Under the pieces are notes generated by a model that ran no database searches, had not been told where the DNA came from, and saw nothing but the letters and a program-made list of their open reading frames with translations. 40,794 nt of DNA from Bacillota bacterium (GTDB taxonomy: Bacteria > Bacillota > Dethiobacteria > DTU022 > UBA8154), in the NCBI GenBank assembly GCA_012839215.1, contig DUNV01000106.1, positions 1 to 40,794 on the forward strand, written 5' to 3'. Position 1 is the stretch's first letter; the number at the start of each line of letters is the position of its first letter. The translations under genes were made by a program, and so were the position numbers. Positions 8,475-15,706 of this stretch are shown here, in pieces.

Positions 8475-9458
8475 TTGGCAGATCTGGAAAAACTCATAAC
8501 TGTAGCCAAAGAAACTGTCTCACGGGATGATGTCAAACATTTGATCGGCTGGAGACAAGGAACGTACGGCTTCAGGGTATCTCCGCACTTTATCACAGAA
8601 CCGGAGGAAGCAGATAAGCTCATCTTCTCGCCTCTTTGCAACAGTAATCTGGTTAACTATCTGACCTGGGTTGAAAAGCTTCCCGTCCCCCGGGGGCAGG
8701 AGGCCGATACACGTAAAGTTGCCCTGATGGTCAAAGGTTGTGATAGTCGTGCGGTGGTTCAGCTATTGATTGAACAGGGAATTAAAAGGGAAGACGTTAT
8801 TGTCATTGGGTGCCCCTGTGAAGGGGTTATAGATTTAGCCAAGGCCGAAGAAATGTTTCCTAATGTGCTGGAGCAGGTTGAAGCCCGTTGGGATGGTGAG
8901 AAGATCGTTTTTAAACTGCCCGATGGTGAAAAAGCGGTGCCCCGGGAGGATGTTTTGGCGGACAAGTGCCTGAGATGCCGCTATCCCAATCCTGTTCTCT
9001 CGGATGTTCTTCTTGGGGACGAAGTGAAAACCGAGGGCAATGATGACTATGCCGATGTAGATGGAATGGAGGAAAAAACCACCAAAGAGCGCTGGGCTTT
9101 CTGGGAAGAGCAGTTTTCCTCCTGTATCCGCTGTTATTCCTGTCGAAATGTTTGTCCTATGTGTTATTGTGAAGACTGCATTCTTGACAGGCTAAACCCA
9201 ACGTGGATTAACCGTTCCAATAACATTTCCGAGAATACAGCTTTCCACCTTGCACGTGCTTTTCACTTGGCGGGACGTTGTATTGAATGCGGGGAATGTG
9301 AAAGGGTTTGTCCGGTCAATATTCCTATCATGACACTGAACAGGAAGCTAACAAAAGAAGTTCGAGAAAAATTTGACTATGATCCGGGGACAGATCCTGA
9401 TTCCAAGCCGCTTCAGGCCAGCTACCTTCCAAATGATCAGGAAAACTTCATTCTCTAG
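8475..9458 (+). CDS. FlxC-like 4Fe-4S protein
   Basis: DKCLRCRYPNP, CIRCYSCRNVCPMCYCEDC and CIECGECERVCPVNIP motifs; TTG start after GGAGGAGGAG; gene order. Confidence 0.75.
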   Translation: MADLEKLITVAKETVSRDDVKHLIGWRQGTYGFRVSPHFITEPEEADKLIFSPLCNSNLVNYLTWVEKLPVPRGQEADTRKVALMVKGCDSRAVVQLLIEQGIKREDVIVIGCPCEGVIDLAKAEEMFPNVLEQVEARWDGEKIVFKLPDGEKAVPREDVLADKCLRCRYPNPVLSDVLLGDEVKTEGNDDYADVDGMEEKTTKERWAFWEEQFSSCIRCYSCRNVCPMCYCEDCILDRLNPTWINRSNNISENTAFHLARAFHLAGRCIECGECERVCPVNIPIMTLNRKLTKEVREKFDYDPGTDPDSKPLQASYLPNDQENFIL

Positions 9459-9469
9459 AGGTGGGTGCT

Positions 9470-10483
9470 ATGGATAATATGAAATTACCGAAGGAAAAGG
9501 TAGGAGACTTTCTTGCCAAGCTGGGGAAGGAAAAATTTCGTGTTCCCCGGGAAATTGGCGGGCGCAGTGAGTTTGCCCCTCCAAATGGAGAAAGCAATGT
9601 GGACTTTAGCCTTCCCAATACCACGGTACCGCTGAAAAGCCTCTTTTATCCGCAGACAGAAACGCTGTACCGTTTTGAGGTTGGGGATACCGTCCCGAAA
9701 ACCTCTGTAGTTGCAGAGGAAATGATCATCATGGGGGTTCGCCCCTGTGATGCCAGGGCCCTGACTATTGTAGACAAGCTCTTTTCCTGGGATCCTGAAG
9801 ATCCCTATTACCTGGCCAAAAGGGAAAAAGCAACCTTAATCGGACTCGCCTGCCAGGAACCACGTGTAAACTGTTTTTGTACTTCCCTGGGAGGCGGCCC
9901 GGCATCCACTGAAGGGCTGGACATCTTAATGACAGATCTGGGTGACAGTTATTTATTCCAGGTTTTGACGGAAAAAGGGGAAAAGATCTGTCAGGAGGCC
10001 GGGGACATACTTGTAAAATCCGAAGACAACGATGTGCAGGCAGCAGAAAAAGCTCACAACGATGCTGCCTCCAAGATCGTCAGGGGAATTGAGGCAGATA
10101 GTATTCCTGAAAAATTGCCACAGCTTTGGGAAAGTGACATCTGGAAAAAAACTGCTGATCCCTGTCTAGGCTGTGGAACCTGCACTTTCCTTTGTCCAAC
10201 CTGCCATTGTTTTGACATCCAGGATGAAATTGAAGGCATTGAAGGACGAAGGTATAGGGTGTGGGATTCCTGTATGTTTACAGAATACACGCTCCACACT
10301 TCCGGGCATAACCCCCGCCCAACCGGCCGGGAGAGGACTCGCAACAGGATTAATCACAAGTATTCCTACTATGTTGAAAAATTCGAAGTGATCGCCTGTG
10401 TTGGCTGTGGACGGTGTATTAATCTGTGCCCGGTGAACATCGATATTCTTAATATCTTATCGCAGGTTAAGGAGGCACTATGA
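9470..10483 (+). CDS. FlxB/HydB-like 4Fe-4S dicluster protein
   Basis: CLGCGTCTFLCPTCHCFD and CVGCGRCINLCPVNIDI; start chosen at MDNMKLPKEKV; gene order. Confidence 0.75.
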   Translation: MDNMKLPKEKVGDFLAKLGKEKFRVPREIGGRSEFAPPNGESNVDFSLPNTTVPLKSLFYPQTETLYRFEVGDTVPKTSVVAEEMIIMGVRPCDARALTIVDKLFSWDPEDPYYLAKREKATLIGLACQEPRVNCFCTSLGGGPASTEGLDILMTDLGDSYLFQVLTEKGEKICQEAGDILVKSEDNDVQAAEKAHNDAASKIVRGIEADSIPEKLPQLWESDIWKKTADPCLGCGTCTFLCPTCHCFDIQDEIEGIEGRRYRVWDSCMFTEYTLHTSGHNPRPTGRERTRNRINHKYSYYVEKFEVIACVGCGRCINLCPVNIDILNILSQVKEAL

Positions 10484-11322
10484 AAGAGAATCCTTATCAA
10501 CCGTATATAGCCACTATCGAAGATACCTGGTATGAAACTGTGGGCGATCGGCCTGTCAAAACTTTCAAAGTGACCTTGGATGACCCTGAGGTACGGAAAA
10601 ACTGGAGCCACAGGCCCGGACAGTGTGCCATGGTTGGACGGCTGGGTATCGGGGAGAGCATGTTCTGTATTTCCTGCTCTCCGACTGAGGGAGAATTCTT
10701 GCGTTTTTCGATTTTGCGTGCCGGTAAAAACACCCAGGGCCTCCACGAACAAGAGGCTGGCGATAAAATTACCGTGCGCGGACCTTACGGCAACTACTTT
10801 CCCCTGGAGGACTGGAAGGGGAAGCATATCCTGACAATCGGCGGTGGCATTGGGCAGGCCCCCTTGCGCCCCATTGTGGAATATGTCAAGGCTAACCTCG
10901 ATCAATATGCCGGGTTGACCACTATTTATGGTGCCCGCACTTCGGGGGATCTTTGCTTCAAGGATGAGTTTGCAGAAATGGCCAGGCGTGACGATATAAA
11001 CTGTTGCCTGACTATCGATATTGAAGAAGAGGGTTGGGAATACAATGTAGGATTTGTACCGACCATGCTAATGGAAGTTAATCCCTCTCCAGACAATACG
11101 ATCGCCATCACCTGTGGACCTCCAATCATGATCAGATTTGTGTTGGAGAACCTCAAAAAACTCAACTTCGAGGATGATCAAATCTACACAACCCTGGAAA
11201 ACAGGATGAAGTGCGGTTTTGGCAAATGCGGTCGCTGCAATGCCGGGAATCTTTATGTTTGCAAGGATGGACCAGTCTTTTCCTATGCAACATTAAAAGC
11301 TGTTCCCGAAGCATTTGCCTAG
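10480..11322 (+). CDS. FlxA/HydG-like FAD/NAD(P)-binding oxidoreductase
   Basis: PGQCAMVGRLGIGESMFCISCSP, GGGIGQAPLRPIVEYV, CGPPIMIRFVLENL, MKCGFGKCGRCNAGNLYVCKDGPVF (2Fe-2S); ATGA overlap with upstream gene. Confidence 0.88.
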   Translation: MKENPYQPYIATIEDTWYETVGDRPVKTFKVTLDDPEVRKNWSHRPGQCAMVGRLGIGESMFCISCSPTEGEFLRFSILRAGKNTQGLHEQEAGDKITVRGPYGNYFPLEDWKGKHILTIGGGIGQAPLRPIVEYVKANLDQYAGLTTIYGARTSGDLCFKDEFAEMARRDDINCCLTIDIEEEGWEYNVGFVPTMLMEVNPSPDNTIAITCGPPIMIRFVLENLKKLNFEDDQIYTTLENRMKCGFGKCGRCNAGNLYVCKDGPVFSYATLKAVPEAFA

Positions 11323-11327
11323 GAAGC

Positions 11328-11379
11328 AGTGCATCACGGGGACGGTTCTCCCGTTGCAATAGGAGAACCGTCCCTATGC
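11328..11379. repeat. Palindromic repeat, short copy (unit 1)
   Basis: GCATCACGGGGACGGTTCTCC (11331-11351) pairs with GGAGAACCGTCCCTATGC (11362-11379). Confidence 0.9.
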
Positions 11380-11392
11380 TTTATCGAAGTTT

Positions 11393-11426
11393 GGCAGACA
11401 GCAGACTAAAAGCCGTCTGCCTTTTT
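11393..11426 (+). terminator. Intrinsic terminator after the FlxA-like gene
   Basis: GGCAGAC (11393-11399) / GTCTGCC (11415-11421) followed by TTTTT. Confidence 0.8.
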
Positions 11427-11436
11427 GCATCACGAG

Positions 11437-11522
11437 TGCAACACGGGGACGGTTCTCCTGTTGCAGTGCCCTGGAAGAAAAAATAGCGAAGAATGCAACA
11501 GAAGAACCGTCCCCGTGTTGCA
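11437..11522. repeat. Palindromic repeat, full copy (unit 2)
   Basis: TGCAACACGGGGACGGTTCTCCTGTTGCA - loop - TGCAACAGAAGAACCGTCCCCGTGTTGCA. Confidence 0.95.
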
Positions 11523-11567
11523 TTACAGTACCGGCGATTGGGATAACATAAATTTAATTGGATAACC

Positions 11568-11596
11568 TTGATCAGGGGCGCATTTCGTTTTATACT
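11568..11596 (+). promoter_or_regulatory. Sigma-A-like promoter of the rseC-like gene
   Basis: TTGATC (11568-11573), 17 nt, TATACT (11591-11596). Confidence 0.65.
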
Positions 11597-11630
11597 ATAC
11601 TTGATTTAGCGAAAAGAGGTATGTTCTATA

Positions 11631-12113
11631 ATGGACGAGATAATGGATCATTATGGTCAGGTTATCGAGCTGGCTGGGGATGATAGGGCCCTGGTCAGGG
11701 TTCGCAGGAATTCCGCCTGTGGTAGCTGTGGGCGTTGTGGCGGCTTTTTTGGTGACCCGGAAAAAAATCATGAAATGCTTGTGGAAGTTAACAACCCCAT
11801 TGGTGCCAAGGCCGGCCAATTGGTTCGGCTGGAGGCCAAGGCCAGTGAAATGCTTATGGCGGCCGTTCTTCTCTATTTTGTTCCACTGATGGGCCTGCTC
11901 CTAGGACTTGTCGTTAGTCGAAACTGGGCATTGAGGGTTTTGCCAACGATAAACGCAGATCTATTTGGAATTGGCATCGGATTGTTTACTATGGTGCTGG
12001 TATTTTTTGTTTTACGCCTTGCTGAAAGGCGTATTACCAGTGGTAAACGTTTCAAGGCAGTTATCACCGCTATTATCCGGGAAGAGGAAATCCCGGAACA
12101 TGTCATTCCCTAG
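11631..12113 (+). CDS. RseC/MucC-family (SoxR-reducing system) membrane protein
   Basis: G.V.….ALVRVRRNSACGSCGRCGGFF Cys motif followed by two hydrophobic segments; 160 aa. Confidence 0.85.
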   Translation: MDEIMDHYGQVIELAGDDRALVRVRRNSACGSCGRCGGFFGDPEKNHEMLVEVNNPIGAKAGQLVRLEAKASEMLMAAVLLYFVPLMGLLLGLVVSRNWALRVLPTINADLFGIGIGLFTMVLVFFVLRLAERRITSGKRFKAVITAIIREEEIPEHVIP

Positions 12114-12200
12114 TGCATCACGGGGACGGTTCTCCTGTTGCAGTGCCCTAGAAGAAAAAATAGCGAAGAATGCAACAGAAGAACCGTCCCCGTGATGCAC
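12112..12200. repeat. Palindromic repeat, full copy (unit A)
   Basis: TGCATCACGGGGACGGTTCTCCTGTTGCA…TGCAACAGAAGAACCGTCCCCGTGATGCAC; starts inside the rseC stop codon. Confidence 0.95.
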
Positions 12201-12272
12201 TGTTGCAGTGCCCTGGAAGAAAAAATAGCGAAGAATGCAACAGAAGAACCGTCCCCGTGATGCAGTGATGCA
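12201..12272. repeat. Truncated palindromic repeat (unit B, loop plus right arm)
   Basis: TGTTGCAGTGCCCTGGAAGAAAAAATAGCGAAGAATGCAACAGAAGAACCGTCCCCGTGATGCA; left GGGGACGGTTCT arm missing. Confidence 0.9.
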
Positions 12273-12336
12273 CAGCGAGTGCAACAGAAGAACCGTCCCC
12301 GTGATGCACAACAGAAGAACCGTCCCCGTGATGCAC
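12273..12336. repeat. Two tandem right-arm half-copies (units C and D)
   Basis: AACAGAAGAACCGTCCCCGTGATGCAC occurs twice in tandem. Confidence 0.9.
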
Positions 12337-12353
12337 AGCCTGAGTTTTCACTG

Positions 12354-12382
12354 TTGCGGAAAGGATGGATATGTGTTAAAAT
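12354..12382 (+). promoter_or_regulatory. Promoter upstream of the lysine riboswitch
   Basis: TTGCGG (12354-12359), 17 nt, TAAAAT (12377-12382). Confidence 0.6.
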
Positions 12383-12419
12383 ACTAGTGAAAAGTGAATA
12401 ATACCTCATCTCTTTAACC

Positions 12420-12610
12420 GGGGTGAGGTAGAGGAGCGGTTGGTAATGAGTAAACACGCCTAAATGCCGGGAGGATAGCGTGTCGAAAGGTGCCGCCGCC
12501 GAAGCTTTTAGCCCTTCCCGGGGGACTAAAGGCTGGTTTGCCAGTGAACAACTGGCTGACTGTCATCTGGTAAAACCCTTTTACCAGATGGAGCGCTATC
12601 TCACCAAGGG
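12420..12610 (+). ncRNA. Lysine riboswitch (L box)
   Basis: GGTGAGGTAGAGGAGC…AGTA…GGAGGATAGCGTGTCGAAAGGTGCCGCCGCCGAAG…GGCTGGTTTGCCAGTGAACAACTGGCTGACTGTCATCTGG…GGAGCGCTATCTCACC; P1 arms pair; located before lysA. Confidence 0.93.
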
Positions 12611-12631
12611 TTCGAGAGGTTTGACATGTTT

Positions 12632-12670
12632 AAACGACTGATGGTTGAGCCTGTTAGTCGTTTTTATTTT
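12632..12670 (+). terminator. Riboswitch expression-platform terminator
   Basis: AAACGACT (12632-12639) / AGTCGTTT (12656-12663) then T-rich tract. Confidence 0.85.
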
Positions 12671-12698
12671 TCCATGGGGGGAGGTGAAGATATTGCTT

Positions 12699-13997
12699 AT
12701 GGCAGGTTCCGGGCGTATTAATGATAATGGGCACCTGGAGATCGGGGGCTGCGATACCGTTGAATTGGCAGGAAGATATGGGACACCCCTATATGTTATG
12801 GATGAAAGGTTAATCAGGGAGAACTGCCGGCGTTATCAAAATGCCCTCAAGAAAGCGTATCCCTTTGGTGAGATTTTTTATGCCGGTAAAGCATTTTTGA
12901 TTGTGGCTATGGCTGCCCTAATCAATGAAGAGGGGCTGGGACTGGATGTTGTCTCAGGCGGGGAACTCTTTACAGCTGGCAGGGCAGGGTTTTCGCCCGG
13001 GCGAATCTGTTTTCATGGTAATAACAAATCGCGGGAAGAAATTGCCCAGGCCCTAGAAGCTGGGGTAGGCAGGATAGTGGTGGATAGTCTTTCTGAGTTA
13101 GAGGAGCTGCTCCTCCTGACTGATCGTACAAGGGAAAGGCCGGTGATTTTACTACGCATCAGACCCGGCATCGAGGTCCATACCCACAGTTATATTCAAA
13201 CCGGGCAGGAGGACTCAAAATTTGGTTTTGGATTGCAGGATGAGGATACCTGGAGGGCTATCAATCTGGCACTTTTAAATAGGGAGAAGGTGGAGCTGTG
13301 CGGGTTCCATTGCCATATTGGTTCCCAGATATTTCAGAATGAGCCTTTTGCCCTTGCCGCGGAGGCTATGTTTGATTTTATGGTGGAGGTCAAAGAGAAA
13401 ACCGGTTTTATTGCCACGCAGCTAAGTATGGGCGGCGGGCTAGGCATTCGTTATACAAAGGAGGATAGGCCTCCTTCGATAGAAACTTTTGTCGAGTTTG
13501 TAGCTGCCAGGGTGAAAAATGCTGCAGCGCAAAGAAAATTTCCTCTGCCACAACTATTGCTTGAGCCCGGCCGTTCCATCGTTGGGGAGGCGGGAACCAC
13601 CCTTTACTGCATTGGAACAATTAAAGATATTCCCGGGGTGCGGCGTTATGTGGCTGTGGACGGTGGGATGGCGGACAATATACGGCCAGCTCTTTACCAG
13701 GCTGTTTACGGCGCCGCCCTGGCTAATAGGGCGGGGGAGAAGCCATCTGAAATGGTCACTATTGCCGGCAAGGCCTGTGAATCGGGCGATATCCTCATTC
13801 AAGAAACCCTTTTGCCCCCGGTGGAGAAAGGGGATCTTTTGGCTGTATTTTCTACCGGCGCCTATTGTTATGCTATGGCTAGTAATTATAACCGCACTCC
13901 CCGCCCGGCAGTTCTTTTTGTTGGCGAGGGGAAGGCCAGGGTTGTGGCTAGAAGGGAAACCTACGAGGACCTTATTCGCCTAGAGAAACCAATCTAG
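12699..13997 (+). CDS. lysA: Diaminopimelate decarboxylase (start moved downstream of the terminator)
   Basis: GTPLYVMDERLIRENC…EIFYAGKAFL…GLDVVSGGEL…HCHIGSQI…EPGRSIVGEAG…CESGDIL; GGGGGAGGTGAAG SD before ATG 12699. Confidence 0.95.
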   Translation: MAGSGRINDNGHLEIGGCDTVELAGRYGTPLYVMDERLIRENCRRYQNALKKAYPFGEIFYAGKAFLIVAMAALINEEGLGLDVVSGGELFTAGRAGFSPGRICFHGNNKSREEIAQALEAGVGRIVVDSLSELEELLLLTDRTRERPVILLRIRPGIEVHTHSYIQTGQEDSKFGFGLQDEDTWRAINLALLNREKVELCGFHCHIGSQIFQNEPFALAAEAMFDFMVEVKEKTGFIATQLSMGGGLGIRYTKEDRPPSIETFVEFVAARVKNAAAQRKFPLPQLLLEPGRSIVGEAGTTLYCIGTIKDIPGVRRYVAVDGGMADNIRPALYQAVYGAALANRAGEKPSEMVTIAGKACESGDILIQETLLPPVEKGDLLAVFSTGAYCYAMASNYNRTPRPAVLFVGEGKARVVARRETYEDLIRLEKPI

Positions 13998-14107
13998 AAA
14001 CTTTTATCGGCATCTTTCCGTGGGGCATAGGTTGCCTTGGGTAGGTTGCTGGCCCAGTACTCCGGTTTTTAGTGTCTTTAGGTCTTTCGTCTCAGCTTTC
14101 GCCCTTC

Positions 14108-14178
14108 GCTTGCCTTCCCGGCAGAGCTGCTTTCCATGGCAGCATGCCGGCTGCAGACGTCCTGTCTGCATGGCAAGC
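14108..14178. other. Candidate structured RNA/DNA element with three-way-junction geometry
   Basis: GCTTGCC (14108-14114)/GGCAAGC (14172-14178) encloses hairpin CCGGCAgaGCTGC…GCAGCaTGCCGG (14118-14150) and hairpin TGCAGAC…GTCTGCA (14152-14170). Confidence 0.55.
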
Positions 14179-14350
14179 ATTGGACTCAGGCCTTGACGGG
14201 ACCTTGAGCGGCCCTAAAACAGTCGACCTTGTCCAGCATCCTTCCACAAGGATGTTTGTATTTGGTGTTTTTAACGAAATAGTTGCTAAAATTGGGGTGT
14301 GGCTGGCCACTGCAGGCTGAGCTGACTTGGCAGCGGCGGCAGAAAGCACC

Positions 14351-14519
14351 GGCAGAGGGCCCCGGCCGGGGGCTGCCCTGCAGGCAAGGATGCCTGCAGC
14401 TTGCAACGACCAAGATGGTCGTATTTGCAGGGAAGGCCGCCAAGGGCAGGGGTCCGGGCCGGCAGAAGCTTTCCGCCGTTGCCCCGGAACGAAGCCGTAG
14501 TCCCGGCCACACCGGACCC
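14351..14519. other. Candidate structured RNA/DNA element, a series of GC-rich hairpins upstream of asd
   Basis: GGCAGaggGCCCCggccGGGGGCTGCC (14351-14377), CTGCAGGCA-AGGA-TGCCTGCAG (14378-14399), TGCAA-CGACC…GGTCG…TTGCA (14402-14429), GGGTCCGG-GCCGG…CCGGC…CCGGACCC (14450-14519). Confidence 0.55.
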
Positions 14520-14577
14520 GTGGGCGAAAAGTTTTTCCATGGTTTCAGATATAAGATATTTTACGAGGAGGATGGTT

Positions 14578-15600
14578 ATGTCGGGTTATAATGTTGCTAT
14601 TGTAGGAGTTACAGGAATGGTCGGTCAGACTTTTATCCAGGTTCTCCAGGAACGCCGCTTTCCCGCTAAGGGTTGGAAACTTTTGGCTTCATCACGTTCC
14701 GTTGACAAGAAGATCGATATCGGGGGAGTTCCACACCTGGTCGAAGAAGCTGTACCCGCCTCTTTTCAAGGGGTCGATATCGCCTTTTTCAGTGCCGGGG
14801 GAGCAATCAGCGAGCAGCTCGCCCATGAAGCTGTCAAGTGCGGTGCGGTGGTAGTAGATAATAGCAGTGCCTTCCGTATGGATCCACAGGTTCCACTGGT
14901 GGTTCCCGAGGTCAACCCCGAGGCCATCAAAGGACATAATGGCTTGATAGCCAATCCAAACTGTTCGACGATTCAGATGGTCGTGGCCCTGGATCCCCTG
15001 CATAAGGCCGCCGGCATAAAGAGGGTCGTTGCTGCCACTTACCAATCCGTTTCAGGGGCAGGGAAGGAGGCGGTCGACGAACTACTTGCTCAAAGCGAGG
15101 CCGTGCTAAATAATAAGGAAGTGGTTAAAGAAAGGATACCTTATAAAGGCGCCAAAAGAAACCACCAGATTGCTTTTAACATGGTCCCGCATATTGATGT
15201 CTTTGACGAGGATGACTATACTAAGGAAGAACTGAAGATGATTGTGGAAACGCGCAAGATTATGGGTATTCCCGATCTGCCTATTACGGTAACGACGGTC
15301 CGGGTACCTTCGCTAAACGGCCATTCCGAAGCCATTAATGTGGAGTTAAATTCTCCCCTTTCTCCCCAGGAGGCACGCCGGGTTCTTTCCGGCACACCGG
15401 GAATTATTGTCATGGATAACCCCGGGGAACTTCTTTATCCAATGCCGGTTCAGACAGAAGGCAAGGATGAGGTATTTGTAGGCAGGATCAGGATTGACCG
15501 TTCTGTGCCCCATGGACTGAATATGTGGGTTGTGGCCGATAATATCCGCAAGGGCGCGGCAACGAACTCTATTCAGATTGCTGAACTGTTGATCAAATAA
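14578..15600 (+). CDS. asd: Aspartate-semialdehyde dehydrogenase
   Basis: MSGYNVAIVGVTGMVGQTFIQVLQER…VVDNSSAFRMDPQVPLVVPEVN…LIANPNCSTIQMVVALDPLH; GAGGAGG SD. Confidence 0.96.
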   Translation: MSGYNVAIVGVTGMVGQTFIQVLQERRFPAKGWKLLASSRSVDKKIDIGGVPHLVEEAVPASFQGVDIAFFSAGGAISEQLAHEAVKCGAVVVDNSSAFRMDPQVPLVVPEVNPEAIKGHNGLIANPNCSTIQMVVALDPLHKAAGIKRVVAATYQSVSGAGKEAVDELLAQSEAVLNNKEVVKERIPYKGAKRNHQIAFNMVPHIDVFDEDDYTKEELKMIVETRKIMGIPDLPITVTTVRVPSLNGHSEAINVELNSPLSPQEARRVLSGTPGIIVMDNPGELLYPMPVQTEGKDEVFVGRIRIDRSVPHGLNMWVVADNIRKGAATNSIQIAELLIK

Positions 15601-15706
15601 TGCCACGGTGAGAGATTGTACTTTGCCGTATAGAATAGAATTATGAACTTACACTAAATAATGATACCATTACAGAAGTTGTTTTCTGACTTTGCTTTAT
15701 GGAGTG

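Noticed and set aside
10369-10905. 178-aa minus-strand ORF across the flxB/flxA junction
   Set aside because: Antisense shadow ORF, no motif or SD support.
11328-12336. CRISPR array
   Set aside because: Units are long palindromes with conserved interiors, no regular unique spacers, and no cas genes.
12012-12457. Overlapping minus-strand ORFs (CASRGRFFCC, HHGDGSSVA repeats)
   Set aside because: Translation of the palindromic DNA repeats, not a repeat protein.
14520-14577. T-box leader ahead of asd
   Set aside because: No AGGGTGGNACCGCG-type T-box motif present.
14072-14591. Overlapping ORFs of 82-108 aa in the lysA-asd gap
   Set aside because: No SD or motif support; coding potential seems an artefact of high GC and hairpins.
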